DNA of 64,000 bases from Molossus alvarezi (taxonomy: Eukaryota > Chordata > Mammalia > Chiroptera > Molossidae). Within the stretch, counting starts at the first letter, position 1, and each line of letters starts with the position of its first letter. The stretch spans positions 103,061,890-103,125,889 of the forward strand of contig CM073889.1 of assembly GCA_037176705.1 (NCBI GenBank), read 5' to 3'. Position numbers and translations under genes: made by a program. Shown piece by piece: positions 40,871 to 53,274 of the stretch. The notes beneath the pieces are model-generated. The model was given only the letters and a program-made list of their open reading frames with translations, had not been told where the DNA came from and searched no databases.

Positions 40871-42072
40871 TTAATATTTATCATTTACTAATGGTACCAA
40901 CAGGTGTATTTGTCCCTTGCTTCTTTTATTAAGGCACTTTATGTGTGACTTTACTGAGTAACTGGTAATTAGCCTGTTGAGTTGTAGGTCTCTGTTTTGG
41001 AGAAATGCTTTCTTTTCTGCTTGTCTATGAGTGGTTCTTAAAACTGGGTCTTATTTTTCTTTGTATTCCCTAGGACCCAATATCAACGTTATTTGCTAAA
41101 TTGAATTTAATAATGCTGATTTTATTGTTTTACAACATCCAGAAATGTTCCCTGAAATCTTAAAACTACTTTCACTGCAGTTTATCCAAGTTGCAGTTTG
41201 TATGATCTGAAAGCAGATGCTGAGGGGGCATCTTTGGCATATTTCTTTCTAACTGTTCTCCATGTGCTAGACTCCTCTACCTCCACGCCAGTGTTTCTCA
41301 AGCAAGTTTATCTTGGGCCCCTAGGATGAATCTATAGTTGATTTTTTCTGCTGCCCAACAGCCGAAACTATTTTGTTCAGTCGAACTTTATGGAGTTCGT
41401 ATTAGGATATCAATAGGTACTTTGAATGTGCTTTTTAAAACTAGTATGAGATACATCTCCCCATCACAACCCCACCCTATCTTGAAAAGCACTACTTTGA
41501 ACTAGTGTTCTCAACCTTGACAACTCACAGATTGCATAGATGTTCATCAATTCCATGCAGGGTCTTAGGACCCCATCTGAGAAACTCATGAAAAGTTAAG
41601 CACAGTGGGTTTTCGCTTGGTGCAGCAGGGATCAGGTGCAAGTGCAGATGCTGTGATCCTGTGGCAATGCTGTTATATAAGATGGTCATCCTGAACAAGT
41701 GTACATAATTTGACTTCGACTGTTAAGAAAAGTAAAACACAAAATTTAAAATATTATCGCAGAAAACTGGCAACTCCCTCTCCCAAGAATATGTCTGTGA
41801 AAGAAGCCAAATTTGAAAAACACTCCCCTAAATGATTTCCTCTCACTTCTCTTTCCTCACTCTAGGAAAACTTAAGGATTCCTTACCATGAAGTTCGTCT
41901 GTTCTAGAATTGCAAGATGAAGTGAATTTCCTTCTGCAGTTTCTATGTCTCTAGTGTGAATGGTTAATTTCTCTTTTAATAAAGAAGTGCCCAGATATGA
42001 AAAAAAGGGACTTTGGTGTGCCAGGTATTCATTAGGGATCAATGAACTTGGGAGGGAGGGGATGTGGAACTG
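40871..42072. other. Mostly single-copy sequence
   Basis: CCAGTGTTTCTCAAGCAAG near 41290 and AGTGTTCTCAACCTTGACAA near 41503 are reminiscent of old hAT-type ends, but no matched ends or 8-bp duplications can be shown. Confidence 0.35.
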
Positions 42073-42183
42073 TAATGCAGTCTTGGTACGTGCCCCTTGC
42101 AGGAACTGAAACAGGGACTCTCTGGTCCACAGGCTGACGCTCCAACCGCTGAGCCAAACCGGCCAGGGCTATAATGCAGTTTT
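42073..42183 (-). mobile_element. Second tailless Ves head with target duplication
   Basis: About 86 bases of Ves head (42085-42170) end in AAACCGGCCAGGGC. Copies of TAATGCAGTCTT (42073-42084) and TAATGCAGTTTT (42172-42183) flank it. The SINE stops just past the B-box area and has no 3' half and no A-rich tail. This is the same architecture as 14652-14725 but longer. Confidence 0.82.
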
Positions 42184-42447
42184 AAGAGAGCCTTAGCTAA
42201 CCTGAGGGGGTTCAGTCCTCAGGTATCCCATGTTGGGCTGAAATGCCTGGGTCTTTACACCCTTATCTGAAACAGTCATTTGGATGTGGGCTGATTGCAG
42301 AAGGGCATGAATTTGGGTGAGGAGCTTCTCTGCAGCTGACATAAAACTTATTGTAGTTGACAATCAGAGGCCGTTTGCTATCAGGTAAGGTGACAAGTCT
42401 TTCCTTGAAGGGGATCTGGGTGGCTAATATCCTGCCCTACCACAGTT

Positions 42448-42700
42448 AGTAAGAGTAGCTAATATTTACCATGTGCTAGAATATTACAAAAATCTTTTTA
42501 TGTACATCATCTAATTAATTCTCACCTTCTGCCCCTGAAGTAGGTATTCTTCTTTTTTTTCAGATGAGATGACAGGCTAAGAGGGGGTAATTGGTTTGTC
42601 CTAGTCCTACAGTGAGTTTAAGTAGTGGGGCTTGGATTATAACCCAGGCAGTTGGACTCCAAAGCTCAGGCATTTAACTACAATGGTGTCCTGTGCAATC
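42448..42700 (-). mobile_element. MIR SINE, antisense
   Basis: AATATTTACCATGTGCTAGA, ATCATCTAATTAATTCTCAC and GGCTTGGATTATAACCCAGG appear in MIR minus-strand order. Confidence 0.75.
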
Positions 42701-44498
42701 TACACTGTATTTAATGGAAACTCCTTGAATCTTGATAATCCACATGCACTGAGTAGTTTTCTGTTAAGGAAAAAAGGAATACCCATTTGCCTCCCATCCT
42801 AAACAGATGCAGGCATATTTTATTTAGCAGAGCCTTATTTTGTTTATTTGAGCCAAGTGCAGTGTGGCATGATAAGAGAATTTCCTTTTTGTCTCCTGCA
42901 AATTCCATGCACTGATATGTGACTGGACCAACATTTAAGGTGAGTCATGATTTAGCCCATCTGCCTGCCATGTTTGTGTTAATGGAACCCAGGGATTGAA
43001 GTGCTGAGAAGCTGTGGGGAGCCAGAGTATGGCCATCAGCATTTCTAGGCTGTCCAATTTATCACCTTCTAGGAACTCAGATGAAAGGATAGCAGTCACA
43101 GTCTTGCTTTAGCGGAAGAGCTTTTCAAGATAATAATTCACCTCTAGATTTCCATGCAGCTGTAGGTAACAGCATCAATTAGCACTGACATTCGGTGGCG
43201 GACCTCATTTTCCCGCAATTATCTTTTGATCTATATTAAATAACCAAATGAACTTTGAACAGGTGTGATTTAAAAAATATTCTTTGGGCTTCTTAATCTT
43301 ATGTATTTATTGACAGGGTAATAAGATATATGTATATTTTTTATATTAGAGGTTTCTAATACATTACTTTTTCTATGGATAACTCAAATAAAATAAAGAT
43401 AGACTGTCCCAGTTATGATTAGAGGTGATAATTTGCAGTCTAAGTGTGTTGCCATGGATACCCAAGATACCCCCCCTTCCCCTCCACCCCAAGACTCAGG
43501 CCCGAAGTCAGGGCTTAATCCTGAGGTGCCTTTCAATAGCACCAGCTGTCCGGGCCTGAAAGGCGTGGCAAATTACAGCATTATTAGAGTGAATTGGTAT
43601 GGCTAAGCTAATTATTTGTGGGCTTTAGACACAGGTGTTCATAAAAGGCTGAACGTGCACTCCTAATCAAGTCTGATTGGGCCAGAACAAAAGCCCAGCA
43701 TGAGACTATCAAAGAGTTGTTTATGGTGTCTTTCATTTAAATAATAAAAGAGGCCACTGCAGGCCTTCTGTTCAGTAGAGTTTTTAATGATGCTCTGAGT
43801 TTGCCATTACAGGTAATCATATTTGGTGTTTTCCTTTGACTTAGTGCAGCCCTGAAGACCTGTTTTCTAGTAATATTTTACTGGATAGTCACAAAACAAT
43901 TTGAAGTATTCTGGCCATTCCATGACAACGTCCAGTTAATGCTACTTTTAGTGAATGTAACTTAACTTTACAGAGCTAAAAATTAGAACTTCATTACAAA
44001 CATTATATTTTGGCTTTTATTCATTCAAAGAATTGTTAATATCCCCAAGTATTTCTATTTCTTTACCTGTGACATTTCTCTGGTAATTTTTGTGTTCATA
44101 ATATAGTGGCAGGTTGATTAAAACATATGATTTAAAAAATTTTCTCATTTAATAGTATTTTATTCATCTAATGTATGAGTATCATCAGTTGTTAAAATAC
44201 ATGTTTGATGGGAAATGTTACACAGATTCATCATAACTTGATATTATACTGTGTGATAAATCCCTTTGACTAGCAAAGCGGACCTGAATTTCCCTATCTT
44301 TGCTTCTTTAAATTTATGAAAAAAATTCATCTTTGATGTCTACAGGCCATAAAGAAGTTTACATGTATAGTTATGAACCAACACTTACATATCTAATATT
44401 TAGCTCCCAAATAATAATGATGTAGTTGATTCCTTACCCTGACACTACTTAGTAAGAAATGGGTTTGTCTATTTTAGTTTTCTATGGCTAATATAGTG
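42701..44498. other. Repeat-poor AT-rich stretch, possible conserved enhancer
   Basis: Nearly 1.8 kb with no recognisable mobile element, unusual for this window. It holds several homeodomain-type cores (CAATTAGCAC 43177, GCAATTATC 43217, CTAATTATTTG 43608, CTAATCAAG 43662). No coding potential is seen. The enhancer reading is inference from composition and lack of repeats only. Confidence 0.35.
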
Positions 44499-44805
44499 GG
44501 TGCATATTTTATTTTTTTATTTTATTTTATTTCATTTTATTTTTTTATTATTTTTTTATCCTCACCCGAGGACATTTTTTCTATTTTTTGTTCAGATAGA
44601 GTGTGGGAGGGAGAGAGAGAGAAAAAAACATCGATGTGAAAGGGACACGTCGAGTGGTTGCCACTCACACGACCCAACCAGGGCCGGGGACAAACTGCAA
44701 CTGAGGTACGTGCCCTTAGCGGGAACTGAACCCGGGTCTCTCAGGACCGCAGGCCGACGCTCTAACCGCTGAGCCAAACCAGCCAGGGCATAGGTGCATA
44801 TTTTA
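44499..44805 (-). mobile_element. Ves SINE with long T-rich end
   Basis: GGTGCATATTTTA at 44499-44511 and 44793-44805 is the target duplication. The tail complement is long (TTTTA/TTTCA units 44512-44558), then the TCCTCACCCGAGGACATTTT unit, GA tract and head. Confidence 0.94.
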
Positions 44806-45670
44806 GAAAGTGATAACAGTTAGCACTGCTATATCATAATGTTGAAATACCTAGTAGATACTTTGCTTTACATTTTTTTCATTCTATGCCTACACAGATG
44901 CTTGTAATTCATAAAATGTGAAAACATATTTCATTAGAGAAATAGCTTATGCGATCACAATTGAATGAAGATGAATTCACCCGCTCTCTGGAGGCAGAGT
45001 GAACTATTAAGAAAGACAGATGACGTCATAAATGTGTCTATGTGCAGATCAATATGATGGACCCTACTATGAGTATAGATGTGCTCTTGGATGATTAAAA
45101 GCACTTGTTGTGTCTCTGAGTCAAGTTAGGGTATTCTTCCTCTCTGCTGTTCAATGCAGGGGAGGAGAGTGGGAGTTGGTAGTATCTGGAAATAATTATG
45201 TAGCCTTTGAAGAATGGTGAATAGTAGCTTTTATAATATCTTCTACAAAGACACAAGACTTCCTAATACAGGTAGAAAGAAAATGTAGTATTGCCTCCCA
45301 ACCCAGATCAATAGGTATTGTATACAGAAAACAACGTTCTCAGAAGTGATTAGAGGGAGAACTTTGTAGTGGCCACCTTGAACCTACAATGGTTTTATGA
45401 ATTATCACTCAGCAAAAATTCAATAATTATCTACCAAACACCTACTATGCTTAGAGTTCTTCAAGAAGAGCTTAGATACAGGTAACTACCAGTACTAGTT
45501 GCTCTTCTAAGAAAATATATATCTTTTTTGCTTTTATCTTTTAGTCTAGAGATAGAGCTGTTGCCAGAGAAATGAGTGGGCTAGATTTCCCTTACACTCA
45601 TGGGATTAAGGTGCCTCTGCCTCTTGTAGTATCTTCAGAAAAGGAATTTTCTAAGACTCGCATGGGAGAA
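44806..45670. other. Single-copy-looking sequence
   Basis: No gene or clear repeat. A weak old-repeat resemblance lies near 45410-45470. Confidence 0.4.
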
Positions 45671-45922
45671 TGAATGGTCTTTTTTTTTTTTTTATCCTCA
45701 TCTGAGGACATTTTTGCATTTATCTTGAGATAGAGTGGGAGGAAGAGTGAGAAATATCCATGTGAGAGAGACACATCAAGTGGCTGCCACCCACACAACC
45801 CCAACTGGGGCCGGGGCGAACCACAACCAAGGCACATGCCCTTAGCGGGAAGCGAACCTGGGCCTCTCTGGTCTATGGGCCAATGCTCCAACTGCTGTGC
45901 CAGCCCGGGCTGAACAATCTTT
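45671..45922 (-). mobile_element. Ves SINE, diverged copy
   Basis: Body about 45683-45910. TGAATGGTCTTT and TGAACAATCTTT flank it. The head ends CAGCCCGGGC rather than CGGCCAGGGC and several B-box bases differ, so this is an older insertion than most. Confidence 0.9.
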
Positions 45923-46704
45923 ATTTGAATAGAGTTATATTCCTTGGGTTCCAAAGTCACAGTTCCCTTAACCTAGTCCTGGGAAAGGGGCAGCTGCGGA
46001 TTCAGTAGAGCTAGAAATAGAGCCAGTGTCCAGTGTCATCTCCATGTTGCAACCAGGTCCTGATCAGGCATCAGGCTAGATTTAGTCAATCAGTCCATTG
46101 TACGGGTCCCAAATGACCATAAGCCACGTGGGGGAATGCAGGGCATGGGAGCCCTGCAAGCCAGGAGTCCAGTGTAGGCAGCAAGGGAGAGGTCCAAGAG
46201 AGGCAGAGAGAGAGACCCTTCCTTTGTTCAGGAGATTAAATATTCCAGTTTGGTGTGCTTGTAGTGGCTATGCCACTGACTCGCTCTCAGGTGTGACAGA
46301 TAAGTAAGCACCTTCTCACATCATTCAGACCTTATTGGGCATGCACTTAAACTACCTTTGTTCAGTCCATCCCCCCATTAACTTGTAGGGAATAGGCCTG
46401 GAGAGTGTGAAACTAACTTTCTGACAAAAGCTGTGTAAATGGCATGCCTATATTATTCAATTTCCCCTTCATTCCTTTCCTGTTAAATGATAACCAGATT
46501 ATTGCAATGGCGTCATAACTACTCAATCATTTCTAGGGAATATTACTATATCTTGACTCTTTGTGACCCTGTGGATAAAAATTTTTTTAAAAGCCTACAC
46601 ATTTTGTGTGTGTGTAAGAGTAACATCTCTAGTGAAGGGGGTTTCAAGACCTCTGACCATTAAAAGGAGTTATCTGAGCACATATACCAATATATAGTGG
46701 ATAG
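45923..46704. other. Single-copy-looking sequence
   Basis: No element recognised. Confidence 0.4.
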
Positions 46705-46890
46705 GATATATATTGCAGTAGCTAACCCCCAAACTCTCAGTGGCTAAATACAAAAGTTTATTCTGCCCACATAACATGTTTGCATAAGTGAGCAGGTGAT
46801 TCTGCTCATTTTAGGCCTTCAGGGCCCAAACTGATGGAAGCTGCATCTTCATTCCTACTTCTACGATCACCATAAGAGAAGAAAGGTGAA
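46705..46890 (+). mobile_element. Ancient interspersed repeat, family unsure
   Basis: AACTCTCAGTGGCTAAATAC, AAAGTTTATTCTGCCCACAT and GGGCCCAAACTGATGGAAGC recall a widespread old mammalian repeat end. The family is not named. Confidence 0.4.
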
Positions 46891-48105
46891 TCATCAGTAG
46901 TCTCTTAAATTTTATGCACTAGTCACACAAGATACTTATGCTTAAATTTTATTAGCCCAACAAATCATATGGCAAAGCTTAAATTCAAAGGGCAGTGTTC
47001 AGTAACCAGAGAGCAGAGAAATATTTAGTGAAGAGAAAGAACAAATACTACAGCATCCTCTAAATCACATGTTGCAAGTGAATTCTTTCCAGACTAGACC
47101 AGCTCAAAAACTACATACTTAACTAGTACTAAAATAAGAATTCATAGAGAGAAAATAGAAGAGATCGTATCAAGATATTAGACATGCATCTACCCTTTCT
47201 TCTGTTTGAACTCACCCCAAATGACAGAAATAAAAAAATAACAGGTATTTTTGCATTTCTTAATCTTACATATTTATATTAGAAATAGAAAGTTTAAAAT
47301 TAAACTAAATAAATTAAATCTTCAACTAGGGAACTAAGAAAGAAAATGATAAAATAAACACAAAAAGAGAGCCTGAAGGAAAACAAATTAAAAATATATT
47401 TACAATAGTAATAATGAAATTGAAAATATTAAATCAGTAAGTATTATCTGTTAAAAATCTAGTTTTTTAAACACATCAATAAAATAAAAAGCCTCTGATA
47501 AATATGACCAAGTAAAAAAGAAAAGAATAAATAATAAAAGATATTAACTATGAGAATAATTACACATGTAGACATAAATACACAGAGAAAATTTAAAATA
47601 ATTACACTGTAATATTTTCAACTCTATGCCTTAAAAAAAATTTAGTTAATTACCTCTTGAAAGGATAGAAAAACTAAAGAGGCAACTGTGAAAAAAATTA
47701 GAAGGCAGTCATACCTTCACCTAAAAAAGGTACTAAGATCAAATAATTTTGTGAATAATTTTTATCAAACATTCATAAAGAGAAAAATATCTATATTCTA
47801 CATACTATTCCAGAGCATAGAAAATGACCCAAAGCTGCCTGAATTCCTCCAAGCCAGATAAGGAGAGTCTACACCCACAGACAGAAGAGAAACCCAGAAC
47901 CAAGTATCACTTATATACAAAAAAGGAAATGATCCAAATTAGAATGTTAGCAAATCAAAGGTAGAATTATATTAAAAGAGAATTGCATTTTGATCAAATA
48001 GGCCATGAGAATAAAGGTAAATATAACATCAAAAAGTCAAATTGTTTACAAACAGGTTAAGTGATAAATCTTGATAAGATAGCTCAAATTATAAAGTTTG
48101 ACATG

Positions 48106-48622
48106 TATATATATATATATATATTTTTTTTTTATTATTTTATCCTCACCTGAGGACATTTTTGCATTTATCTTCAGATAGAGTGGGAGGGAGGAATAGA
48201 GAGAGAGAAAAACATCAATGTGAGAGAGACACATCGACAGGTCTCCACCCACACAACCCCAACCAGGGGCCGGGGACAAAGTGCAACCCAGGTACGTGCC
48301 CTTAGTGGGAACCAAACTCAGGTCTCTCTGGTCCATGGGCCGATGCTCTAATCCAGTGGTTCTCAACCTTCCTAATGCAGTGACCCTTTTCATACAGTTC
48401 CTCATGTTGTATGTGGGCGTATCTGCATGTGGGTGGACCCACCTGGAGACGAATAGAGGAGCGGTGTATTGGTTCCTAAGACCATCGGAAATATGTGTTT
48501 TCTGATGGTCTTGGGCAACCCCTGTGAAAGGGTTGTTCGACCCCAAAGAGGTCGCAACCCACAGGTTGAGAACTGCTGCTCTAACCACTGACCCAAACTG
48601 GCCAAGGCTGTATATATATTTT
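48106..48622 (-). mobile_element. Ves SINE carrying a SPIN element
   Basis: Ves body about 48126-48608 including the 225-bp inserted element and its 8-bp duplication. TGTATATATATATTTT-like sequence on both sides is the probable target duplication. The A-box part (48587-48608) and the rest of the head (to 48353) are separated by the hAT insertion. Confidence 0.92.
48346..48586 (+). mobile_element. SPIN-type non-autonomous hAT transposon
   Basis: A 225-bp element (48354-48578). The left end CAGTGGTTCTCAACCT and right end AGGTTGAGAACTGCTG are 16-bp inverted repeats with two mismatches. CTCTAATC (48346-48353) and CTCTAACC (48579-48586) are the 8-bp duplication typical of hAT. The interior palindrome AAGACCATCGGA ... 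TCTGATGGTCTT (48479-48512) and the GGGTTGTTCGACCCC segment are hallmarks of SPIN (Space Invader) MITEs, a hAT family known for horizontal spread among tetrapods, including vesper bats. No transposase is encoded. Confidence 0.9.
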
Positions 48623-48955
48623 AGAAACTTAGTAATTTTAGAATAGAAACTTCCTTAGTCTTATAAAGTATAACTGCCAGTAAAGATGAGAAACACCATA
48701 CTTATTAGTGATATATTAGAATAATTAATTATACTAAAATCAATAAAATTGTAGGGATACTCACTATCAATTATTACAAGACATGCTAAAGATCTTAACT
48801 CAAGTAATAAGTTGAGGAAAAGAAAGAAAATAACTTAGATAGCAAGAAATATATTATGAACTTGATTAAACAATTTTTCTAACAAAGGGGAAATAATAGA
48901 AACAGACATTTGACAGGAGAGTTAAATATAAGGCCATAAACAGGACAGGTGCTAT

Positions 48956-49265
48956 AGTAGGTTTCTCCAGAGAAACAGAACCAGTAATGTGTGTGTGTCT
49001 ATTTATCACTCTATAGAGAGATTTAAGAAACTGGTTCATATGACTGTGGAGGCTGACAATTTAAAATCTGTAGGATAGGCTGGCCGCCTGGAAACACAGA
49101 AAAAAATTAATCTTTCAGTTAAATTCTGAAAGCAGTCTGCTGGCCAAATTTTCTCTGCCTCAAGGCAGGGTTGGTCTTTTACTATTAAGGCATTTAACTG
49201 ATTAGACGAGGCCCACCCACATTATCCAGAGTGACTGAATATTAGCAAAATTGTATCTTTTTTCT
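48956..49265 (+). mobile_element. Ancient interspersed repeat, family unsure
   Basis: TTTCTCCAGAGAAACAGAAC, a short TG tract, GACTGTGGAGGCTGACAATT, GCAGTCTGCTGGCCAAATTT and GAGGCCCACCCACATTATCC are in the order of a very common mammalian repeat. I do not trust a name from memory. Confidence 0.6.
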
Positions 49266-49429
49266 TCTTATGAAAATGACAGCAGTTATAAACTGGAAAT
49301 TCACTTAAGAAATAAAAATATACCTAACCTCCTCCATAAGAAATATACCAAGTGAAACAATGTTACATTTTTACCCATAAGATTTGGCAAAATTTATCAT
49401 TTCAATATTACTCAGAGTTTTAAATTAAT

Positions 49430-49684
49430 TTTTTCTTATTTTTAAAATATGTTTTATTATTATTACTTTTGAGAGAGAGAGAGAGGAAGGGAGAGAGAGA
49501 TAGAAACATTGAGATAGAAACATTGATGTGAGAGAGACACATCAATCGGCTGCCTCCTGCATGTCCCCTACTGGGCATTGAGCTCGCAACCTGAGCATGT
49601 ACCTTAACTAGGAATCGAACTGGGATTTCTCAGTCTATGGGGTGATGCTTAATCCACTGAGCCACTCCAGCCAGGCAAATTAAT
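49430..49684 (-). mobile_element. Older-subfamily Ves-type SINE
   Basis: Minus strand. The tail complement ATGTTTTATTATTATTAC runs into a GA tract, a short duplication of GAAACATTGA (49503 and 49516), CTGCCTCCTGCATGTCCCC and a head ending CCAGCCAGGC at 49676. It belongs with 9713-9968 rather than the main Ves type. Confidence 0.85.
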
Positions 49685-50530
49685 GGAGACATAATTGACA
49701 TATAACATTGTATTCATTTTAGGTGTATAGTATAATGATTTGATAAATGTGTGTACTGTGAAATGATTACCACAATACATTTAGTTAACATCCACCTCTA
49801 CACATATTTGCAATTGTTTTTTCTTATGCTGGAACTTTTAAGATTTACCTCTTAGCAATTTTCAAATATACAATACAGTATTGTTAACTATAGTCTCCAT
49901 GTTGTACATTACATCCCAGGACTTACTTATCTTATAACTGGAGGTTAGTACCTTTTGACCACTTTCACCCATTTCACTTCTCCTCCCTACCAATGCTTTG
50001 CCTCTGGAAACTACCCATCTGTTCTCTGTAACTGTGAGCTTGATTTTCATTTTGTTTTTATGATTTCATATATAGCAAGATCATATAGTATTTGCCTTTC
50101 TCTGTCTGGCCTATTTCATGTGGTATAATGCTCTTAAAGCCCATCCTTGTCAAAATTGCAAAATTTCCTTCTTTTTCATGCCAGAGTAATAGTCCATTAT
50201 ATATATCACATCTTCTTTATCCATTGATCCGCCACTGGACACTTAGATTATTTCCATGCCTTGGCTCTTGTAAATAATGCTACAATGAACCTGAGGGTGC
50301 ATGTATTTTTTGAGATAGTGATCTCAGTTTCTTTGAGTAAATACTCAGAACTGGCATTTCTGGATTTTGGTAGTTCTATTTAAAAACTTTTGAAGAACCT
50401 CTGTACTCTTTTCTACAGAGGCTGTGCCAATTCACTTCCCAAAAAGAGTTCACAAGGGTTCCCCTTTTTCCACATCCTCACCAACAATTGTTTTTTCTTC
50501 TTTCTTATAATAGCCATTCTGTAATGATTA
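49685..50530 (-). mobile_element. Old L1 3' half, antisense
   Basis: Complement of an L1M 3'UTR and ORF2 end: TAATGGAGACATAATTGACA, AATGATTACCACAATACATT, TATAGCAAGATCATATAGTA, AATAATGCTACAATGAACCT and TCCACATCCTCACCAACAAT. Diverged, and no open frame. Confidence 0.85.
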
Positions 50531-51104
50531 AGTACAGATATATAGGTATAGACATGGATAATTGAGATCAAATACCTTTCATAATTAAAACTACATGTTT
50601 TATCTAGGAGAAAACTGTTGTATCTACATGGTTGGCCCTTAATACTCTCTTTAACTTCCTCTTCTTCAAATTTATTTTTTCCTCCAATAAGTCAAGCTTT
50701 GCATAGGGTTATAACTGCCTCATAATATCCCCTTCTGGGAAATATTTATTTTAACGGAATGAGAGCAAAGGGAAAAGTGTAGAATATTAGAAATTAGCAT
50801 TCAAATATGAAGATGGATTAGAGGAGGGACAAGTAGTACCTTTCTTGATAACCCTAAAAACATATTTCCAGGCAGCAAACTCTTAGGCCCTCAGCAAGGT
50901 TAGTCCTGATTGGGGGTGATTAGCAGAAGATCAGAACCCCTGGGGAGCAAAGAACAGTCAATAGAGAGGCTGAGCAGCACAGCTTGTAACTGTCAGGCAT
51001 GCACAGAATAACTGGGTGAAAAGCAGTTGAGGTGATTAGTTGTAGGGAATCATAATTTTCCAGGTCTCCCTGAGGCTATGAAGATAATAAAGACCTGGAT
51101 AAAA
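50531..51104. other. Single-copy-looking sequence
   Basis: No element recognised. Confidence 0.4.
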
Positions 51105-51325
51105 TTACCAATACCTATATAGTGATGACTCCGAGCCAGGTTCTAATCTGAAGACTTCACTTGTATTAATTCATTTAATCCTCACAAAATCCTTTGATGG
51201 AAATACTGTTTCTCTGACCCCCATTTTACTGGTGAAGAAAGGGAAGCAAGATCACTGAAGAAAATATGTAACAGCAAGGACTTGAACCCAAGCATGCTGG
51301 CTCCAAAGTGTCTGCTCTAGTCACT
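51105..51325 (-). mobile_element. MIR SINE, antisense
   Basis: GTATTAATTCATTTAATCCT, CATTTTACTGGTGAAGAAAG and GGACTTGAACCCAAGCATGC are clear MIR minus-strand landmarks. Confidence 0.85.
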
Positions 51326-53274
51326 GATGGAAGTGGGAAAGTCGGAAAAGCTTACATGCAGAGCTGATTGAATCTTTCATTTAATATCGTCTTGCACAGA
51401 AGCTCATAGGATGAGATGCATGAAAAAAAAAGATACCTTTCAGGGGAAAGAAAGTGGTCACTTGTGGTTCCCTAAATATCATGATTTCATTTTTCAGGGT
51501 TTCTGTTGATGTTGGTTGTAACTCCTTGAATATTCCTTTTTTAAAATGTTTCCTGACTTTGTCTATTCCTCTGCAGATAGTAACTCAGGCCCCTTATACC
51601 CCAGCATACTTCTAGCCTGTAATTGACGAACATTAGTGCATTCATTGGCTGCCCCATCTCTCTTCCCCCTAGACTTTAGCTGATCTCCTTAAAGGCAGTG
51701 GCTATATCATTGCTAACCAGACTCTTTATGATGATGAGAAGCAGAGCCATACCCTGGCTGATTCATTTAAAAAGGGTTCATTATGCGTACACATGGAGAA
51801 TAGGAACAAAAAACACTCCCAGTGGCTCCCTGAAGTACTAGATTATTCTTCAGGACATAGTCCCTCTGTTGCTCCATTGGCTCTTTGCATTGGGCAAGTG
51901 CTTCCTTCCTGATGATAGTGCTCATTATTCTGATGACTCAACTTCTGTCTTTCTCTTCTACTGCACTAGTTTCTTTTCTGCTGCTAATTTTTTTCTTTTA
52001 TGTATCTTATATGCAAAATTCCCAAGAGATTTAAATTAGCCCCAGCCCAGAATAATGAGCAATTGTTGACTATCATTCATATACAAAGACACCTCAGAGA
52101 TTACTGGCTACTGGCTAGATGGTAGCTAGTCACTGACTCATATAATCAATCATGGCTAAAGTAGTAGTAGTGTGGTATGCAATGTCATACCATGGTGATT
52201 CATGTATAATAGACCACTTGTGATCTGTCCCACTAAAGGAAGATTTAGCCATGGGACCATTAAGATCACCATGTCATATGCAATTATGTGTTCAAAGAAT
52301 CTAACACAGTGCCTTTCATGTATCAGACACACAATAAGTGTTACATGAGTGTGAATGATGTTCTGAAATTACTATAGATACATTAAATAAAGCAGGAAAC
52401 CAAGGGCTTTCCTGAGTTCTTTCTTTGTTCAATCATTTGGTGGTCATTTATGAAATGTATGTTGGGTCCATAGGTATCAGACAGTGTACTGGATGTGAAA
52501 AACACACAATTGAATGAGATAATGTCTAAAGGAATTTTTATCTAAATTGAGAATTTTGGCCTAAAACACTGGCAAGTCAACCAACTATTACAATACAATA
52601 TTGTAAGAATTGTAGAGGGTTATCAGTGTATCTTAGGTTTGAGATAAGGGTCAAGAATTGCTTCCCCAAATCCTGAAAACAGATTAATCAGGGTTAAGGA
52701 GAAGGAAGTGTAAAGAATTTGGAAATCTGCTATAAAGAAGTTTATCACAAAAATCATTGAATCATGGAGCTAAAAGATTTTTTTAAAGTCTGCATTAAAT
52801 CAAATTACTTGTTTTTAATTATCCTTCCATGAGCAATTGAAAGTTCACATTAGGAAAACTCTCACGTGAGCTACCCAAGCACAGTTATTGGAAAATGATC
52901 AAATGACAGAATGTGAAAGATAAGTTATCTTTTTCTCTTCATTTTTTTCAAGTTAGTTAATAGGATTGTGCTACTGAGTTCTCCCATAGTTGGTGATCTA
53001 TATGGATTTCAATGTATGTACCATAGGACATTTAACAAAATTATCAAAGCGCTCCAGCTTTCTGCTGCCTTTAATTCATCATTTCTAAGTAAACAAACCT
53101 GGGGAAGGATATACTATACACTTCAGAGAAACCTCAAATGCTTAGAGCTGTTTTCAGTCTTTCTAATTGGACAGGAGAGGACATGATCTCTCTGTTGAGC
53201 CGGCACAAAACACCAAGTAGTTACTACTGGTCAAAACGAAAATTACCTTCTTCTCAAATCTGTGTGGGGAGTGT
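51326..53274. other. Single-copy-looking sequence with traces of old repeats
   Basis: ACAGTGCCTTTCATGTATCA near 52305 and TCATTTATGAAATGTATGTT near 52446 may be old MIR/L2-class or related repeats. No gene seen. The 72-codon frame at 52968-53186 has no motif. Confidence 0.4.

Larger units (their letters stand above)
47080..48955 (+). mobile_element. Old L1 ORF2 remnant, sense, split by a Ves
   Basis: A-rich decayed L1 linker-to-RT sequence: AAGCCTCTGATAAATATGAC, GAGAATTGCATTTTGATCAA, and, after the Ves, TAACTGCCAGTAAAGATGAG and GATACTCACTATCAATTATT. Heavily mutated with no frame. Confidence 0.6.

Noticed and set aside
48046..48588. 180-codon antisense frame
   Set aside because: Spans old L1, a Ves and the SPIN element; a chance fusion of three repeats.
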